Below, piece after piece: positions 20,992-33,801 of a stretch of 64,000 nucleotides of DNA. The notes under the pieces are model-generated. The model saw only the letters and a program-made list of their open reading frames with translations. It made no database searches and had not been told where the DNA came from. Source of the stretch: Halichondria panicea (lineage: Eukaryota; Porifera; Demospongiae; Suberitida; Halichondriidae); contig NC_087378.1 of NCBI RefSeq assembly GCF_963675165.1, positions 4,769,205 through 4,833,204 on the forward strand, given 5' to 3'. Numbering within the stretch: position 1 is the first letter of the stretch; each line of letters opens with the position of its first letter. A program made the translations under genes and the position numbers.

Positions 20992-22786
20992 TCATGTCGG
21001 AACACCACTAATGGGTTGTGTACGTACAGATACATCACCAACAATTCTCTCTTTAGTTTGTCTTTTAGCTTGAGCAGACTTTTCAGAATAAAGTTGATCG
21101 TCGAGAGCATAAAAGAAACGCCTAACTTTGTTGGAACGCCATGGGAGTGATTTGACGAGAATTTTATCATCTTCGCTGGACATCATTTCTGCTATCAGAA
21201 CCTTCTGCCACTTCTCCTTATCTGACCCATTGTATGTACGTTTAGAAAATACACTTTGGCGTTCTTGAAGTTTCTGTAAGTGTGGATCAGCACCATTAAG
21301 TACTTATCATGTTATAAAAATGAATGATGAACAAATATACCACATAGAAACTGGATTGCTAATGGGGTCAATAGCACAGCTCTATACGCTTATATTCGAG
21401 AATGCGCTTTTAATAGAATAATTTTTGAGTCCCACCCAGTAACCGAATGTCTCTGTGACGAAGACAGACTATTAGCTAGCTATGCTGTAAATGAACTGTA
21501 AACATAATTATTATAATTATAATAATTATGGTATATAGATCTAGTTAGGGTTGCCTGCTGCTGCCTAGTTCACTCTTACTATAACATGTTAAAAAACATT
21601 ATTGACCAGAAACTGGAACAAAAGGGTGTAAGTCCACCACTACATTCTCTTAGCATGATCAGACAAGGTGTCAGCATGCTGAATAGAGCACTGTACAAGC
21701 TAGCTAGCTCGTAGAAAACTGATTAAATTATAACATTTTAGTAATATCCTCCACATAATTAGAAAAGCGTTTCAATTCGAGTACAAAAAACTTGCAGTTG
21801 AGTGTGAGCTTAAAATAAAGATACGCTAGCAAGTGCCTATAATCCAGTTTCTACGGTATTGAGAGATGCTCTTACCCGGATACTTCTTTCGAACCTCTGA
21901 TAATCCCCTCCTATTCATCGATGCCTCCTGGCGGAGAGTTTTGTAGTATGTATACGCGGCACCTGAAAAGATGTTGAGTGTTAATAGTAAAACCTCTATC
22001 ACTCCGTATGTTATGACTTTGGAAAGATGGATTAAGAGAGCATTTTCAGAATCTTTGAAGGTTGACCTATATATACCCTATATACAGTGACAAAAATAAT
22101 ATGTGTATATCAAAGTAATACAATAACCTACGGGGGTTCAATGTTGAAACCATCGAAATTTAGTTTGGTAGAGTTTCAGCCTACATACAAAAGTATCCGA
22201 GAGGAACATTTAGATTTTGGAGTGCTGGTCGTATCACCAGTGCTGGACGCATAATTCTTTAGTGACTTCAGCTCTACTTCAGTTCGTTCAACACGTTCCC
22301 CAAGCTTGTTAGACATTTCTTTGAGTGCTGCTGCCACCTCTGAACCTCCGGAAACATTTGTATGCGAGTCACCTGTGACAGGAGGTTATATTATATCATG
22401 TACCGTATTATATCATGTACCGTACAATGGAAACATACAATTCATGTTCTCATTGCTCCCACGTGAATAAGGCAAGAGAGTACGAAGTGACGGAGTGACA
22501 GGAGCAGAAGTGTTCTCCTTAGTGTTAGAGTTTTTGCTTTTAGTGACTCGAGAGTCAGACATACTGCCCTGTAAACCTACATTTACAATTAATATGTCTC
22601 ACACAGCCTACTTACCTTGCCTACAGGGTGTAACCGGGTTTTTGCTTTAAAGAGATCAGCCATATCAAGGTTTTTGAATTGTGTATTTGACCGATCATCT
22701 TCTGAACCAGGCTCAGAGTAACTGCTGCAGGAAGTTTGTAGAACCTCATCATCACTAGAAAAGAGTTCAGTTCCCGATCCTGCCAT
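20992..22786 (-). CDS. Spliced accessory gene of the CACTA element ('LPWRS' protein)
   Basis: Five minus-strand exons fit GT-AG rules: 22,786-22,616 (ATG), 22,568-22,439, 22,372-22,199, 21,962-21,876 and 21,273-20,992 (stop). The N-terminus is acidic and Ser-rich (MAGSGTELFSSDDEVLQ), the third exon has a charged probable coiled coil (EVAAALKEMSNKLGERVE), and the last carries MMSSEDDKILVKSLPWRSNK followed by a basic tail (AKRQTKERIVG). I know this acidic-LPWRS-basic layout only as a recurrent feature of transposon-linked proteins in invertebrates; its function is unknown to me. It is divergent from the CACTA transposase at 23,039, with a ~250-bp gap as likely shared promoter. No internal stop or frameshift was seen, unlike most genes here. 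Confidence 0.6.
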
Positions 22787-23038
22787 TATTTCTACAGAAC
22801 AACAACCTTTCTTTTCAAGTCACCTGCCGCCTAGATTCTAGTCTATTGAGTCTGCTATATTGAGTATAGAATATATCTAGGTACTTAGATCCAGAAGCTA
22901 GCTAGCTCAAAAAGAATCTAGGAACTGCCATGTGCTCTAGCTCTAGAACCCAATGATTGGTCAACGTCATGATAAGCGTTATTAAGAAGAAATAATTAAA
23001 TGTGCTTTATTTAAAAGATATCTGAGATACTTTTAAGA

Positions 23039-25244
23039 ATGGATACGGATAGCACTGGGTCTACTAGCGGTATTGATCTATCTCAAAGACGCATTGTTAG
23101 AGTAGACAGAAGGCATTGCTTACATTGTGACAGATCAGTGTCGATTAAGACATATAAAGCTCATAAGCGCCTCTACTTCAACTCCTCCAGTAGAAATTGG
23201 TCCGTACGCCTCAGATCTACAAATGAATCATCTCAAGGTAGTAGCGATGAACGATCTGAATCGCCATGCATCGACTATCTCAAGTGATGATCAACCGTTG
23301 GGATCACCTTGCCTGTCTTCTGATCCTGAAGGTACTATAGATTAAATTACGGTGTAGATCTAATTGTTTTCCCCATAATAGACGATTGGAGCGTTTGTGA
23401 AAGTGATGATGAAGGTGAGACTCAGTTGGTGTCCTTCAATAGCATTGGTATTTTGTTTTGTGCTATTATTGATTGTAGGCTTACTTTGAACCTTTTCTAA
23501 TACAGATATGGAAGAGATATGGACCACAGAACCATCATATCTACTTTTTTGACGATTGTGTACATGTTGAAGGAGGACGGAAAATAAGTAAACCATGCCC
23601 CAGACAAAGGCGGTTGCCCTGTAGTGCTTTGCTTTTGAAGCATGTAGAAGTTGCCAGTGGGAAGACAATGTTGTACCCTTTCATGAGGTCATGAGTTACT
23701 GCTACCTTAGTCTTGAAGTCCAACTACAAGCTTTCTTGCTGCGGCCCAACTTTTATTCACAGTGTGAGAACAATGGCGATCAAAAACTGTAACTGATTTA
23801 TCTGATGTTATGGACGGGAGGATTTGGAAAGAATTTCAAACTCATGCTTCTGGACCATTTCTGTCTCAGCCCTGGAACTTAGCTTTAATAATGAATGTTG
23901 ATTGCCATTCATGATCAAGCATGTTCAATATTCAGTTGGGGTGATCCTTCCACGACACTTACGGTTTAAACGTGAAAATATGATCACCGTGGGCATTATA
24001 CCAGGCCCTCATGAGCCATCTGAAAACTTCTTAGAACCATTGGTTAATGAATTGACTTTATTGTGGCAGGGAAAGGAGTTGCCTATTCATGGTGCTTCAA
24101 TTAAACAAAAATTTCGTTGTGCATTGCTTTGTGTGTCATGTGATTTGCCAGCTGAACAAAAAGTGTGTGGATTTAAGTCTTACAATTCTCGCCACGGATG
24201 TTCTAAATGTTTGAAATCCTTTCCTGGGACCGTTGGTTGTATGGATTACTCAGGTTTTGATCGTGATCACTGGATTCCTCGAACATATGAATCTCACCAA
24301 CTAAGTGCTTCTAAAATGCTTTCCTGTAACACTAAAGCGGATATTTTGAGAGCTGAGGGTGAATATGGTTATCGATACACCGTTCTGTTGAAACTCCCTT
24401 ATTTCCATCCATCAAGGATGCTCAACATATTTGTGGTAAGTACATTCTGAAACATAATTATTTGGTTTCAAAGGAATCTCATTGAAGAATCACAGTATAA
24501 TATGATTCAGTCGATAGAATGATAGTTCCATCCGATATGGGACGAATCCCATACAAAATTATGTCAGGTTTCAGCTCATTCACAGCAGATCAGTTTAAGA
24601 ATTGGATCCTTTACTTTTCTGTGTTGGCCCTCAGAGATGTTCTTGCCGAGGAACATCTTCAATGTTGGCAGCATTTTGTCCTAGCCTGTAGGAAACTTTG
24701 ACGTGTAACCCTTCTGGATATTCAAATTGGTGATGCTCTCCTTATGCAATTATGCAATTCTGTACACGGCAATTCTGTAACGGTATGAAAGAATCTATGG
24801 AAAAGACGTTGTTACTCCAAACATGCATTTACACAAACATGCATTTACACGGAGATTGTTTATTAGACTACGGTCCTTTCTATGGATTTTGGTGTTTCTC
24901 GTATGAAATATGCAATGGTATACTTGGCCAGATGCCTACTCATGAAGCGTTTTGCTGGAGATATGGAACAGTTTTTTGCTACTTTGCCTCAAGAATACAC
25001 CACTCAATTTGCACCAGTTTTCACTCATAGTAGGCAAGTAGTTGGCTCTGTGTCTGAAACGTTACAAGAATCGGTTCATTGTGCGACAGTGACTTTGCCA
25101 GATTTGCTCAACTTAAAAATATCCAACTACCAACTACCAACATGTTTCTCAAGAGGTGTACTTAGTAATTCTGAAACTGATGGCCTGAAGATATTTTTTG
25201 CTCGCTTATATTCTGTTTCTTTAGCGGATGTGAACGTAATTTAA
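23039..25244 (+). pseudogene. CACTA/EnSpm transposase (Tnp2 / Transposase_21 type)
   Basis: The first exon gives a zinc-finger start, RHCLHCDRSVSIKTYKAHKR. Near 23,790-23,910 comes DVMDGRIWKEF and WNLALIMNVD. The frame from 23,902 has GIIPGPHEPSENFLEPLVNE, LLCVSCDLPA and GCSKCLKSFPG, hallmarks of the family. After 24,518 follow IMSGFSSFTADQFKNW, CWQHFVLAC, NMHLHGDCLLDYGP and CNGILGQ. Several frame changes and split frames around 23,290-23,900 and 24,450-24,900 could be introns or damage; the short frames after 24,700 look damaged. It would excise and insert the element. The ends were not identified with confidence. Confidence 0.82.
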
Positions 25245-25482
25245 GGAGATAACTTTTAATGGAAAGATAGCAAAGGAAGCAGATCATCAAATTCGTCTGT
25301 AGTCATAGCCTCGTGGTTTCCGAACTTGCTCTGTGTAGATGACATTGGCAATCAAGACACTCCTTCATGAAGCATGTTGTGCTGATTAGAAACACTCTGA
25401 TCACACATGTAATGTTTTCGGTTTCATGGTATATCTATATGGGAATGTGACATATTTGTCAGTGGTTGTGTGAGTTCCAGAT

Positions 25483-25705
25483 TAGATGAACCTTCGAAGT
25501 TCCGACGTGTTGGTTGGAGGGGCGATTGCTTCCGTTTTTTTTGGTCTGCCGTCCGGGCCAACAACATGTCCTAAGAATGTGATTGTAGTCTTGTTGTACT
25601 CGCATTTCTCTGTGTCGCATGGGCTTTCGCATGGGCTTTCTCAATACATTTCAAGACTTTCTCCAGGTTTTTGTCGTGTTCCTCTTGGGTGTTCCTCTTG
25701 GGTGC
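25483..25705 (-). pseudogene. Ty3/gypsy reverse transcriptase fragment
   Basis: The minus frames include HDKNLEKVL-type sequence, EKCEY, FLGHVV with GPDGQ, and KTEAIAPPTNTSELRRF: the palm-to-thumb segment of gypsy RT. Two tandem duplications (25,616-25,639 and 25,678-25,703) disrupt the frame. It directly abuts the 28S fragment. Confidence 0.7.
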
Positions 25706-25710
25706 CAAAC

Positions 25711-25758
25711 TGTGAAAGCATGGCCTATCGATTCTTTAGTCTCTAGGAGTTTTAGGCT

Positions 25759-25800
<42 letters not shown>
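25711..25800 (+). rRNA. 28S rRNA fragment (domain V, peptidyl-transferase side)
   Basis: GTGAAAGCATGGCCTATCGA, GGCTAGAGGTGTCAGAAAAG and TTACCACAGGGATAACTGGC are the near-universal 28S sequence 5' of the peptidyl-transferase centre. Only about 90 nt are present, so this is a relic. The match stops at TGGCTTGTGG, after which the expected rRNA sequence is missing. Confidence 0.85.
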
Positions 25801-26154
25801 TCCTGATTTCTTTCTTTTTTAAGTTGTGTTAAGTCAGGCTTAAAGTCAGTCTTAAGCGTCATTTCATTTAATGTTGTCATCTCTTTTCAGACTGTCGCTG
25901 GTAATAGCTGACGCATCAGGTGACATTCTCTCTGACTCTGGGCTCTGATTTATACGGGGAGATGACGGGGGACTTCCGAACGTTGAATCACTTGCTGAGA
26001 TACGGGAAATATTACAAACGATAGGCTCTTTTATCTTCACAGACCGAACATGTAAGGACCTATTGAAAACAGGCAGGATCCTTCTTTCATCTTCAATTTC
26101 TTCTGTCTTTTCCTTTTCCTTAGCCTGCTGCCTTTGACTGACTCGGCATGGTTT

Positions 26155-26180
26155 TGGTCGCCCTCAATGAAATGTTGGCT
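26155..26180. other. Left breakpoint of inferred inversion
   Basis: TGGTCGCCCTCAAT (26,155-26,168) is followed directly by GAAATGTTGGCT (26,169-26,180). At 60,804-60,829 the minus strand has the same two blocks in the opposite order. Confidence 0.78.
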
Positions 26181-29100
26181 ATGATTCGGCAGCTAGGTAC
26201 ACCTACGTGGTTTTTTACATTAACAGCAGCAGATATGAAGTGGCCTGATATCATTCAAACCATAGCCCGACAGTATGGTCAAAATTACACGGATGATGAG
26301 GTAGCTGCCCTTTCATTTGATGAAAAGTCAAAATGGATTAGGCGTAACCCAGTTACTACAGCTAGGCACTTTCAATATCGGTTAAACACATTCTTTAATG
26401 AATTTTTAAAGTCCCCAGCTAAGCCTCTCGGTGAAATTGTAGACTGCAGTTAGGATCGAGTTTCAAGCTAGAGGTTCTCCTCACGCACACTGTGTGCTTT
26501 GGGTAAAAGATGCCCCCAAATTTGAAGAAGCCCCTATGTCTGAAGTGTGTGACTTCATTGATCAGTATGTTTCTGTGTCCATACCTGATAGTGGTAAACT
26601 AAGAGACTTGGTGTTGCAGCTACAGCAGCATAGTCATTCCTAATATTGCAAGAGAAACCAAACCTGTCGCTTTAATTTCCCACACCCTCCTAGTGATGAA
26701 ACTTTGATAGCAGAGGAGAAGCAATAGCAGAGGAGAAGCACGAAGATCGAACTGATTATGTAGAAACTTTGAAAAGTGTGCGTAAAGTACTAACAGAAGG
26801 CGATTGTGATGACTTCACAATTGACGATGTGCTAGCTAAAGCTAACGTAACTCAGTCTGAATACAAGGAAGCATTAGCAGTGTCTGCAAATGGTTTTGTT
26901 ATTGTGCTTAAGCGTAAACCAAATGAATGCAACGTTAACAATTACAATCCGCATGTACTACGAGCTTGGCAAGCTAACATGGATATACAGTATGTCCTCA
27001 ATGGCTATGCTTGTGTGATGTATATAGCTTCGTACATAATGAAAACAGATAGAGCCATGGGTGAACTCTTGAAGCGTGAGACCCAATAAAAAAAAGTAGG
27101 TTCAGCGTTTCTTACACACAGGGAAGTCAGTGCCCAAGAAGCAGTTTATAGAATACTACCACTCCCCATTAAAAAGATGAGCAGGACTGTATTGTTTGTT
27201 GATACCAATCCCAAAAAAGACAGAATCGGTGTATTAAAGCCTTCTTCTGCAATCGAGAACCTTGATGACGATGACCCTAACGTATTTTGTAAGAACCTAG
27301 TAGAGAGGTATCAACACAGACCAATTGAGCTTGCAAATATATCTCTAGCTGATTTTGCTGCTAATTATAGTACCGAATATAAAGCTGCAGACGACGATAC
27401 TGGTGACACTGATGTACTTCCATCTGATGCCAACTGTACTGAGAATACAGCACGTAAAATTACACTCACAGGTGGATTCGGTAAAATGAATAAACGTAAT
27501 CGGGAAGCAATCATAAGGTTCACAAAGTACAATAAGGAGAAAGACCCCAGTAACTGGTATAGAGCCAAATTGATGCTTTATTTCCCATGGTACAGTGAGG
27601 AAACAGATTTGTTAGGTGGCTATTAGCAACCTTTGAAGAGCATTTCCGTAATGTCCAATCGTCTGTGATAGCTAATGAGAAAAAGTACACACTGTCTGAC
27701 GTAGAAAATATTGAAATTGATGAGGACGGCCCTCCATAGCATGCTTGGGATCAAGTAGCACCGGGTACTGAAGCTGACAGAGCCCAACATGAAGCCGAAG
27801 GTCCCGAAACTCTAACAGATTTGTCTGAGCAAGACGTTAGGGACAATAGTGCATTGTTTACGTCCACTACCTCTAGTAGCTTACATGTGCGCTATGAAGG
27901 CGTAGCTAATCATGGGGAAATTCCACCTGATGAATACAGAAAGCTTTTAAGAGGTCTTAACAGCAAGCAAAAACAAATCGTCATGTTTCACCGTAATTGG
28001 TGCAAGAAAGCTGTGATAGCATTAAAGCATGGTAAACCCATTGAGCCATACCGTGTGTTTGTGAGTGGCCCTGGAGGTGTAGGAAAGACGCATGTTATCA
28101 AACTGATACATTCCGATACTGTTAAATTGCTTAGGTTGTCTGGCACAATAGAACCTGACGATGTTACGGTTTTGCTTACAGCCCCCACTGGTGCAGCAGC
28201 ATTTATTATAGGTGGCATGACGTTACATTCTGCTCTTGTACTAGGTACCAGTAGATACAGTGGTTTTCAGTCTCTCAGGTTTTCAGTCTCTCAATCACGA
28301 TCGTTTAAACTCCCTACGAAGTAAATTGTCTAAGTTAGGACTACTGATCATTGACGAAATAAGCATGGTTGGTTCCAACATGTTGCTAGAAGTGCACAAG
28401 AGACTAGAGCAAATCAAAGCTGTCATGCCGGATAGGAGTACTTTTGGTGGTGTCAGTATATTAGCAGTAGGAGATCTTTTTCAATTACCCCCTGTCTGTC
28501 AAACACCTGTTTTTAGTGTCGTCAACGATAGTTATGCTAAACTATACAACTCTGGTTCATTGTGGTTAGATGAATTTCAAATGATTGAGCTAGATGAGAT
28601 TATGAGGCAAAAGGGTGACTCTGTATTTTGTGAACTTTTGTGTAGGATTAGAACGGTTACACACAATGACAATGACGTCGCTGTGCTAAAGTCCAGGGAA
28701 ATTACTCCTCAAATGCCCAATTACCCAAACCATGCTCTACATGTGTATAGACTCAATGCTGACGTTGATGAGCGTAACATAACCATGTTGAATGCCTTGG
28801 TTCCAGAAAGTCAGCAATATTCAATAAAGTCTTACAATTCTAGAGCTGGTCAAACTAGCCACATCAACCTGTCAACCCTGTCTGCCAAGAGATCAGAAAC
28901 TGGTGGCCTACACGGCATTTTAAAAATTGCAATTGGTGCCAGAGTTATGCTAACAACCAATGTTGACGTAGCAGATGGGCTAGTTAATGGTGCTAGAGGT
29001 GAAATAGTGATGGCTGCTGGTAAGGTTACACACATTCTTGTAAATTTTGATCACCCTAATGTTGGAGTTAAGGCCAGACAAGGTAGTCAATTTTTGCAAA

Positions 29101-30102
29101 CATTCCCAACTGCTGTTCCACTAGTAAAACACGAAGCTATTTTTAAGGCTAAAGGTAAACGAGGCTCTGAAATTACTCGGTTACAGTTCCCACTGACTCT
29201 AGCTTGGGCCACTACTATACATAAGGTACAAGGTTTAACACTCGATGAAATTGTGGTAGACATGAAAGGTAGCCGCTTTAGCTCTGGTCAAGCCTATGTA
29301 GCATTCAGTCGTGTTAAAAAGCTTGAAGGTTTGCATATATTGAACTTTAATGAGAAGGTTATTAAAGCGAGTGATGACGTCAAGACTGAAATGTCTAGAT
29401 TAAATGATAGGGTACTCAGCCCTTTGTCCGTTGACACATGTCCTGAAGATTACATCACAATTACATTACTCATTACTCAATGTGAGATCACTGCTAGCTA
29501 AAGTACCAGACATTGAATGTGATAAATTATTTACTTCAGCTGGAATTCACTGTTTTACTGAAACGTGGTTGCAGTCCGGAATAGCCAGTCCATTAATACA
29601 TACAAACCATCAATGTTTAAGACTCGATAGTGTTTCTGGTGATAGAAAAGGTGGGGTTTTGATTAGTTTGCCCGAAAATATAGAAGTACTGAACTCTTAT
29701 GCTTGTGACGTAGATGATGTTGCAATAGAAATGCTATGTGCTCTGCTTCAACTACCTAATGGACAAGCCATTCATTTAACTCTTGTGTACCGATCTCCAA
29801 GTGTATCAATGAATGATTTATTAGACTACATGTATCCCCTGTTGCAGCATTTAAAAAGCTTTAATGTATCTATTGTCCTAGGTGACTTTAATGTGGACAT
29901 TCTAACTAACACTAATTCACAATTAGAAGTATTAATGCTTCGTCATGGTTATTCTCAGCTAGTGCACACTCCCACTACAGACAACGGTACTCTTATAGAC
30001 CATGTATATTGCAATAGCCTAGCACCAGAGCGTGTTCATACAAAGGTTACTGATGTGTACTACTCGGATCACGATGCAGTTCTCTGCTCCATTCCCCTCT
30101 AA
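26169..30102 (+). pseudogene. Helentron C-terminal half: Rep (HUH)-PIF1 helicase-APE endonuclease
   Basis: Starting at the breakpoint, the frames spell in order: Helitron Rep N-region (EMLAMIRQLGTPTWFFTLTA), HUH motif GSPHAHCVLW (26,479-26,490), the Rep Tyr motif YIASYIMK (27,021-27,044), then a PIF1/SF1B helicase with Walker A GPGGVGKTH (~28,066), LTAPTGAAA, Walker B LLIIDEISMVG (~28,345), GDLFQLPPV and TIHKVQGLTL...YVAFSRV, and finally an endonuclease/exonuclease/phosphatase domain (TETWLQ, GDFNVD at 29,881, LIDHVYCN, YSDHDAV). The terminal endonuclease is the hallmark of the Helentron branch. Frames break near 26,450, at 26,641 (in-frame stop), ~27,087, ~27,624, 28,277 (16-bp tandem duplication) and ~29,470. 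The matching N-terminal half is at 60,818-63,374 on the minus strand. Confidence 0.9.
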
Positions 30103-30324
30103 TGCATATAAGTTAGCTACGTCTGTAGAATATCGTTCAGTAAGCCTTAATATTGTGTCCTGAATGGAATTTAATGTCTGTTAGTCTATCAGCTTGCACA
30201 TCACTATAATTATCTTGAACCCTTGGGATCACATACATTGTGTTTTCCATGCGAGATCATGATATGCAAAGAAGCTCAGAAACTAAGAACTCAAACTCTT
30301 AAACTTTTTTGTTGTTGCTGCCTT

Positions 30325-30420
30325 GATCTTGAAGGTTACTGATGTGTACTACTCGGATCACGATGAAGTTCTCTGCTCCATTCCCCTCGAATCTGTCAGT
30401 CTAACTACGTGACCTGTACA
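30325..30420. repeat. Duplicate of the Helentron endonuclease 3' end
   Basis: AAGGTTACTGATGTGTACTA through CCATTCCCCTC repeats 30,041-30,100 almost exactly (one change in GATGCAGTT). The downstream sequences differ. It looks like a local duplication of the element's 3' part. Confidence 0.85.
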
Positions 30421-30675
30421 CTTAGTGAGTATTTGATGCTATAGCTCAACTTACTTACATTACAGACACCTATAATTGTTCTTGTGTATGTCCACACTCT
30501 GACCATGTTCTATGCTATACCTTCTCTGAGACAAATTTGCTAATTGGTTGAAACCAGTGCATTTTATACAGCCTCTTCAGCTAGATTATCTCTGCCTGGT
30601 TTCAACCGTAACTGCCATAAGATTTATTAAGCATTCGTTGTACGCTTGTATACTTTTTTCTGGCTTGGCCAATCC

Positions 30676-30846
30676 GTTTTGCTGTTAATCTATGACTCTA
30701 TGACTCGATCCGTTTTGCTGTTAATCTATGACTCTTATGACTCAAAGTTTCCAATCTGTTTTGCTGTTAATCTATGACTCTATGACTCAAATGACTCAAA
30801 TGACTCCTATGACTCCCATGACTCCAATGACTCAAATGACTCAAAG
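30676..30846. repeat. TGACTC-rich repeat cluster
   Basis: About 15 copies of TGACTC lie within 170 bp, many as ATGACTCAAATGACTCA, superimposed on three larger units containing CCGTTTTGCTGTTAATCTATGACTC. TGACTCA is the AP-1/bZIP core word; function is not shown. Confidence 0.85.
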
Positions 30847-31135
30847 TTTACTAAGTGTTCAATTAACTGTTCCTGGTTCCTGGTTCCTGTTGAAGACTAA
30901 GAATGTCTACCGCTGCAGTGAGTTAAATCCAACCATGGTGAGTGTATTTAGCATAACTAGTGTCAAGAGTAGATCTACTCTTGCTAGTGTACAGTGTCAA
31001 GTGTCATAATTATAGCTAGCTGTTTACCTATACGCTCCATTACCAATTCTACAGGTATAGTTTTTGTTTTTTGTGTATAATGCTTCATATCTTTTTCTTA
31101 TATACACACACTAAGGGCCATCTTCGACTTGTAGT

Positions 31136-31386
31136 CCCAAGAAAATTGATGAACACTGGCTAATGTAACGACTTCAATTTATTAATGGCTGTCTTGACAT
31201 ACTACAACTGTACATTGTACGCAAGAATTATAACTATGATAAAATGGCTCTGCGACACTCAAAAATTGAAGAAAATTAATGAACGAACTATACTTGCATA
31301 GAGACCTCAATCTAATGGCTGTCTTGACGCACAGTTTGTGGCAGATAACAAACATACAGCATACGCAAGAAAATCGATAAAACTAT
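31136..31386. repeat. Two diverged ~120-bp tandem units
   Basis: Both contain AATGGCTGTCTTGAC, ACGCAAGAA and AACTATGA in the same order (starts near 31,140 and 31,262). The neighbouring 31,390-32,880 is AT-rich with T-rich low complexity (31,580-31,800) and no gene I can support. Confidence 0.6.
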
Positions 31387-32888
31387 GAACTATGATTATT
31401 ATATATAAGAGTGACAGCAAAAATAGATGTCGCTATCCTGTTTCTACCTTCGAGCAATGCTCCCTACTTGAATTTGGCACTTTAAATTTTGACAGCCTTC
31501 CAAAAGCCACATGCATGGTCAGTCACTTTCGGCCTGAAGCCATGTTTATACGTGCAGTCAATTTCGCTTTTATTTAATTATTATTACAACTATTTTCAGA
31601 ATTTATTTATTTATACGTCCTTTTTTTACACTTACTTTTGTTTATACTATTTCTCTTATTTATACTACCATTACTACATCATAATCATTATTTTTACACT
31701 TACTTTTGTAATACCATTCTTAATAATTATTATTATTTTTGTTATCCATTTTTTAAACTACCATTACATCATCATTTTTTACACTTACTTTTGTTCTACT
31801 ATTTCTCGTCAAAGGAGGTCGACATCTGCGTGTCATCCGTGTGTTAAACGCACATTCCTTAAACGCACATTCCTGAACTTTGACCTAAGCTTTGACCTAA
31901 GGAATGTGTGTCTACTTTGACACGCGAATGTCGTACCTCATCTGATTTCTCGTTATCCATTTCTAAACTACCATTACTACATCATCATAATTATTCAGTC
32001 ACTGATCCCTTATTATAACACACCATCTAAACTACCATTACATCATTGTTCATCATGTACATCCAGTCATCCCACATGATTCGTCGTAATAAATAAATAT
32101 TATTCACTATGATAATGCAATTGTTCGCCGAGGGTTAGCACTTCAGTGCTCTAGTTAAAAGATGTTCTGGAGAAGACAAGTTAGTTAGATGAAGGCTAGG
32201 CATTCTAGGACTCTCTAGCTAGCTAGTATATAGCTATGTAGCTGGATTGCTTGGCACCTAGGAAGGATCTTCGAAGAGCTCCCGTCGCTCGAATGGTAAG
32301 CTCTCATGTCTCTTGTACTTATTATCTGTGTAATGTATCAGTCTTATAAAAGATCCCTCACTTGTATGGAGCCTACAGAAAGTAGCTTAAAGGAAGCCTA
32401 AGTGATCTATTATAGGTAGTCTTTCACTTAGTATTCGTCCGTATCGATCTAAGGCTTGATCCAACTTATTAGTAGCCTTATAAGAAGCTTTCCTCCTTTA
32501 ATTTAGTACTGGTATCACTGCCATTGTGCTTAGTAGTAACAGGCCTGATGGGATGGGTGATCACATCATGGAGGGCCCAGGAAACTGCGTGGAATTGTCG
32601 TATAACATTTATATTGATGGTTCCCCCAGATGGTGGTAAGTGTCGGAGGCCTGAGAAACGCTAGTCTATTGGCTAGGACGTAAGTGACATTGATATTGTG
32701 TCTATCTTAACTTACTACTTATCTGTAGGTTGTTATGGAGTGTTTATGAGGACAATTGGCACGGGATACGTACATCTAAAGAAACAAGAGTGGATTACGC
32801 CAAGCTAGCTAGCTAGATAGCTGCTCTTTCTAAGTTCAATAATCATAAGGTACCGGAGCAGGATCCGACAAGTACACAGCACACAGCA

Positions 32889-33560
32889 ATGGTTCGTCTT
32901 TATCTATTCTTCTTGCTGTTGTTTCAAGCAGTCTTCACATTGTCAGATCGAGCGTTAGATGTTCTTTTGAAGCATTCTTTAAAACTCTCCAAAAGAAGAT
33001 TCCTATACCTGGCATATTCACTGATATTCTGCCTACTAGCATTGGATCTGCCCACAAAGTGCTTGGAAACTGTAGAGACACTTTCACTAAATATGCCACT
33101 CATTGTATAAATGGTGTCCATGATGGAACATCAGACAAAGGTCTGTACATTTATTCAATTTCCCTTACACCCTCAACATTGGCGACGCAAGGAATGTGGA
33201 ACGCAACTGATCAAAAAAGTTAAAACTAGGTCTGGAAAAATATCCTTTTCTCCTAAGCTTGTTTATTGCTATAGGAGCATTATTGAGTAAGTATGCCTGA
33301 GTTTGCTGCGAAGAATAGTGCGAAGAATAGAGATCTAGACAATGTTTGACGGTGGAGTTTGGAGAGCGTTTTTAGACTATGACGGGCTGTCTGTGCCACA
33401 CAATTTTGCTTTTCAAATTAATGTATTCAGATTGGTTTAATCCCTTTAATCCCTTTAAGCACACCGCACACCACTCACTCAGAGGGAGCTATATATATCA
33501 ACTTGCCACGGAAGCTTCGTTATTTGCAAGACAATATATTAGATTGGAAACTACTAATAA
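32889..33560 (+). pseudogene. CACTA/EnSpm transposase N-terminal fragment
   Basis: The plus frames show LFQAVFTLSDRALDVLL, LDLPTKCLETVETLSL (a degenerate form of the family's ARKLLG region), and MFDGGVWRAFLDYDG then NFAFQIN. These match the order in Tnp2-type proteins before the GIIPGP core, which is absent here. Multiple frameshifts are present. It is a second, independent CACTA relic besides 23,039-25,244. Confidence 0.6.
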
Positions 33561-33801
33561 ATGAACCATAATTTCCTAGGGCATGTCCACACTTGGAAAC
33601 AGGCAGTATCCACACTGAGACACCATCGTGAAATTCCAAATATTCATGTACGTTTTTTGGGACGTACATGCATGCGCATGCAGAATTTATTACTTTTTAT
33701 GGATTGGTTCAAATTAATCAGAATTAATAATATCAACGACATACGTACATTTATAATTATCATACACAACGTGTAAGTTCATAATTACTCAGGTGAATTA
33801 A

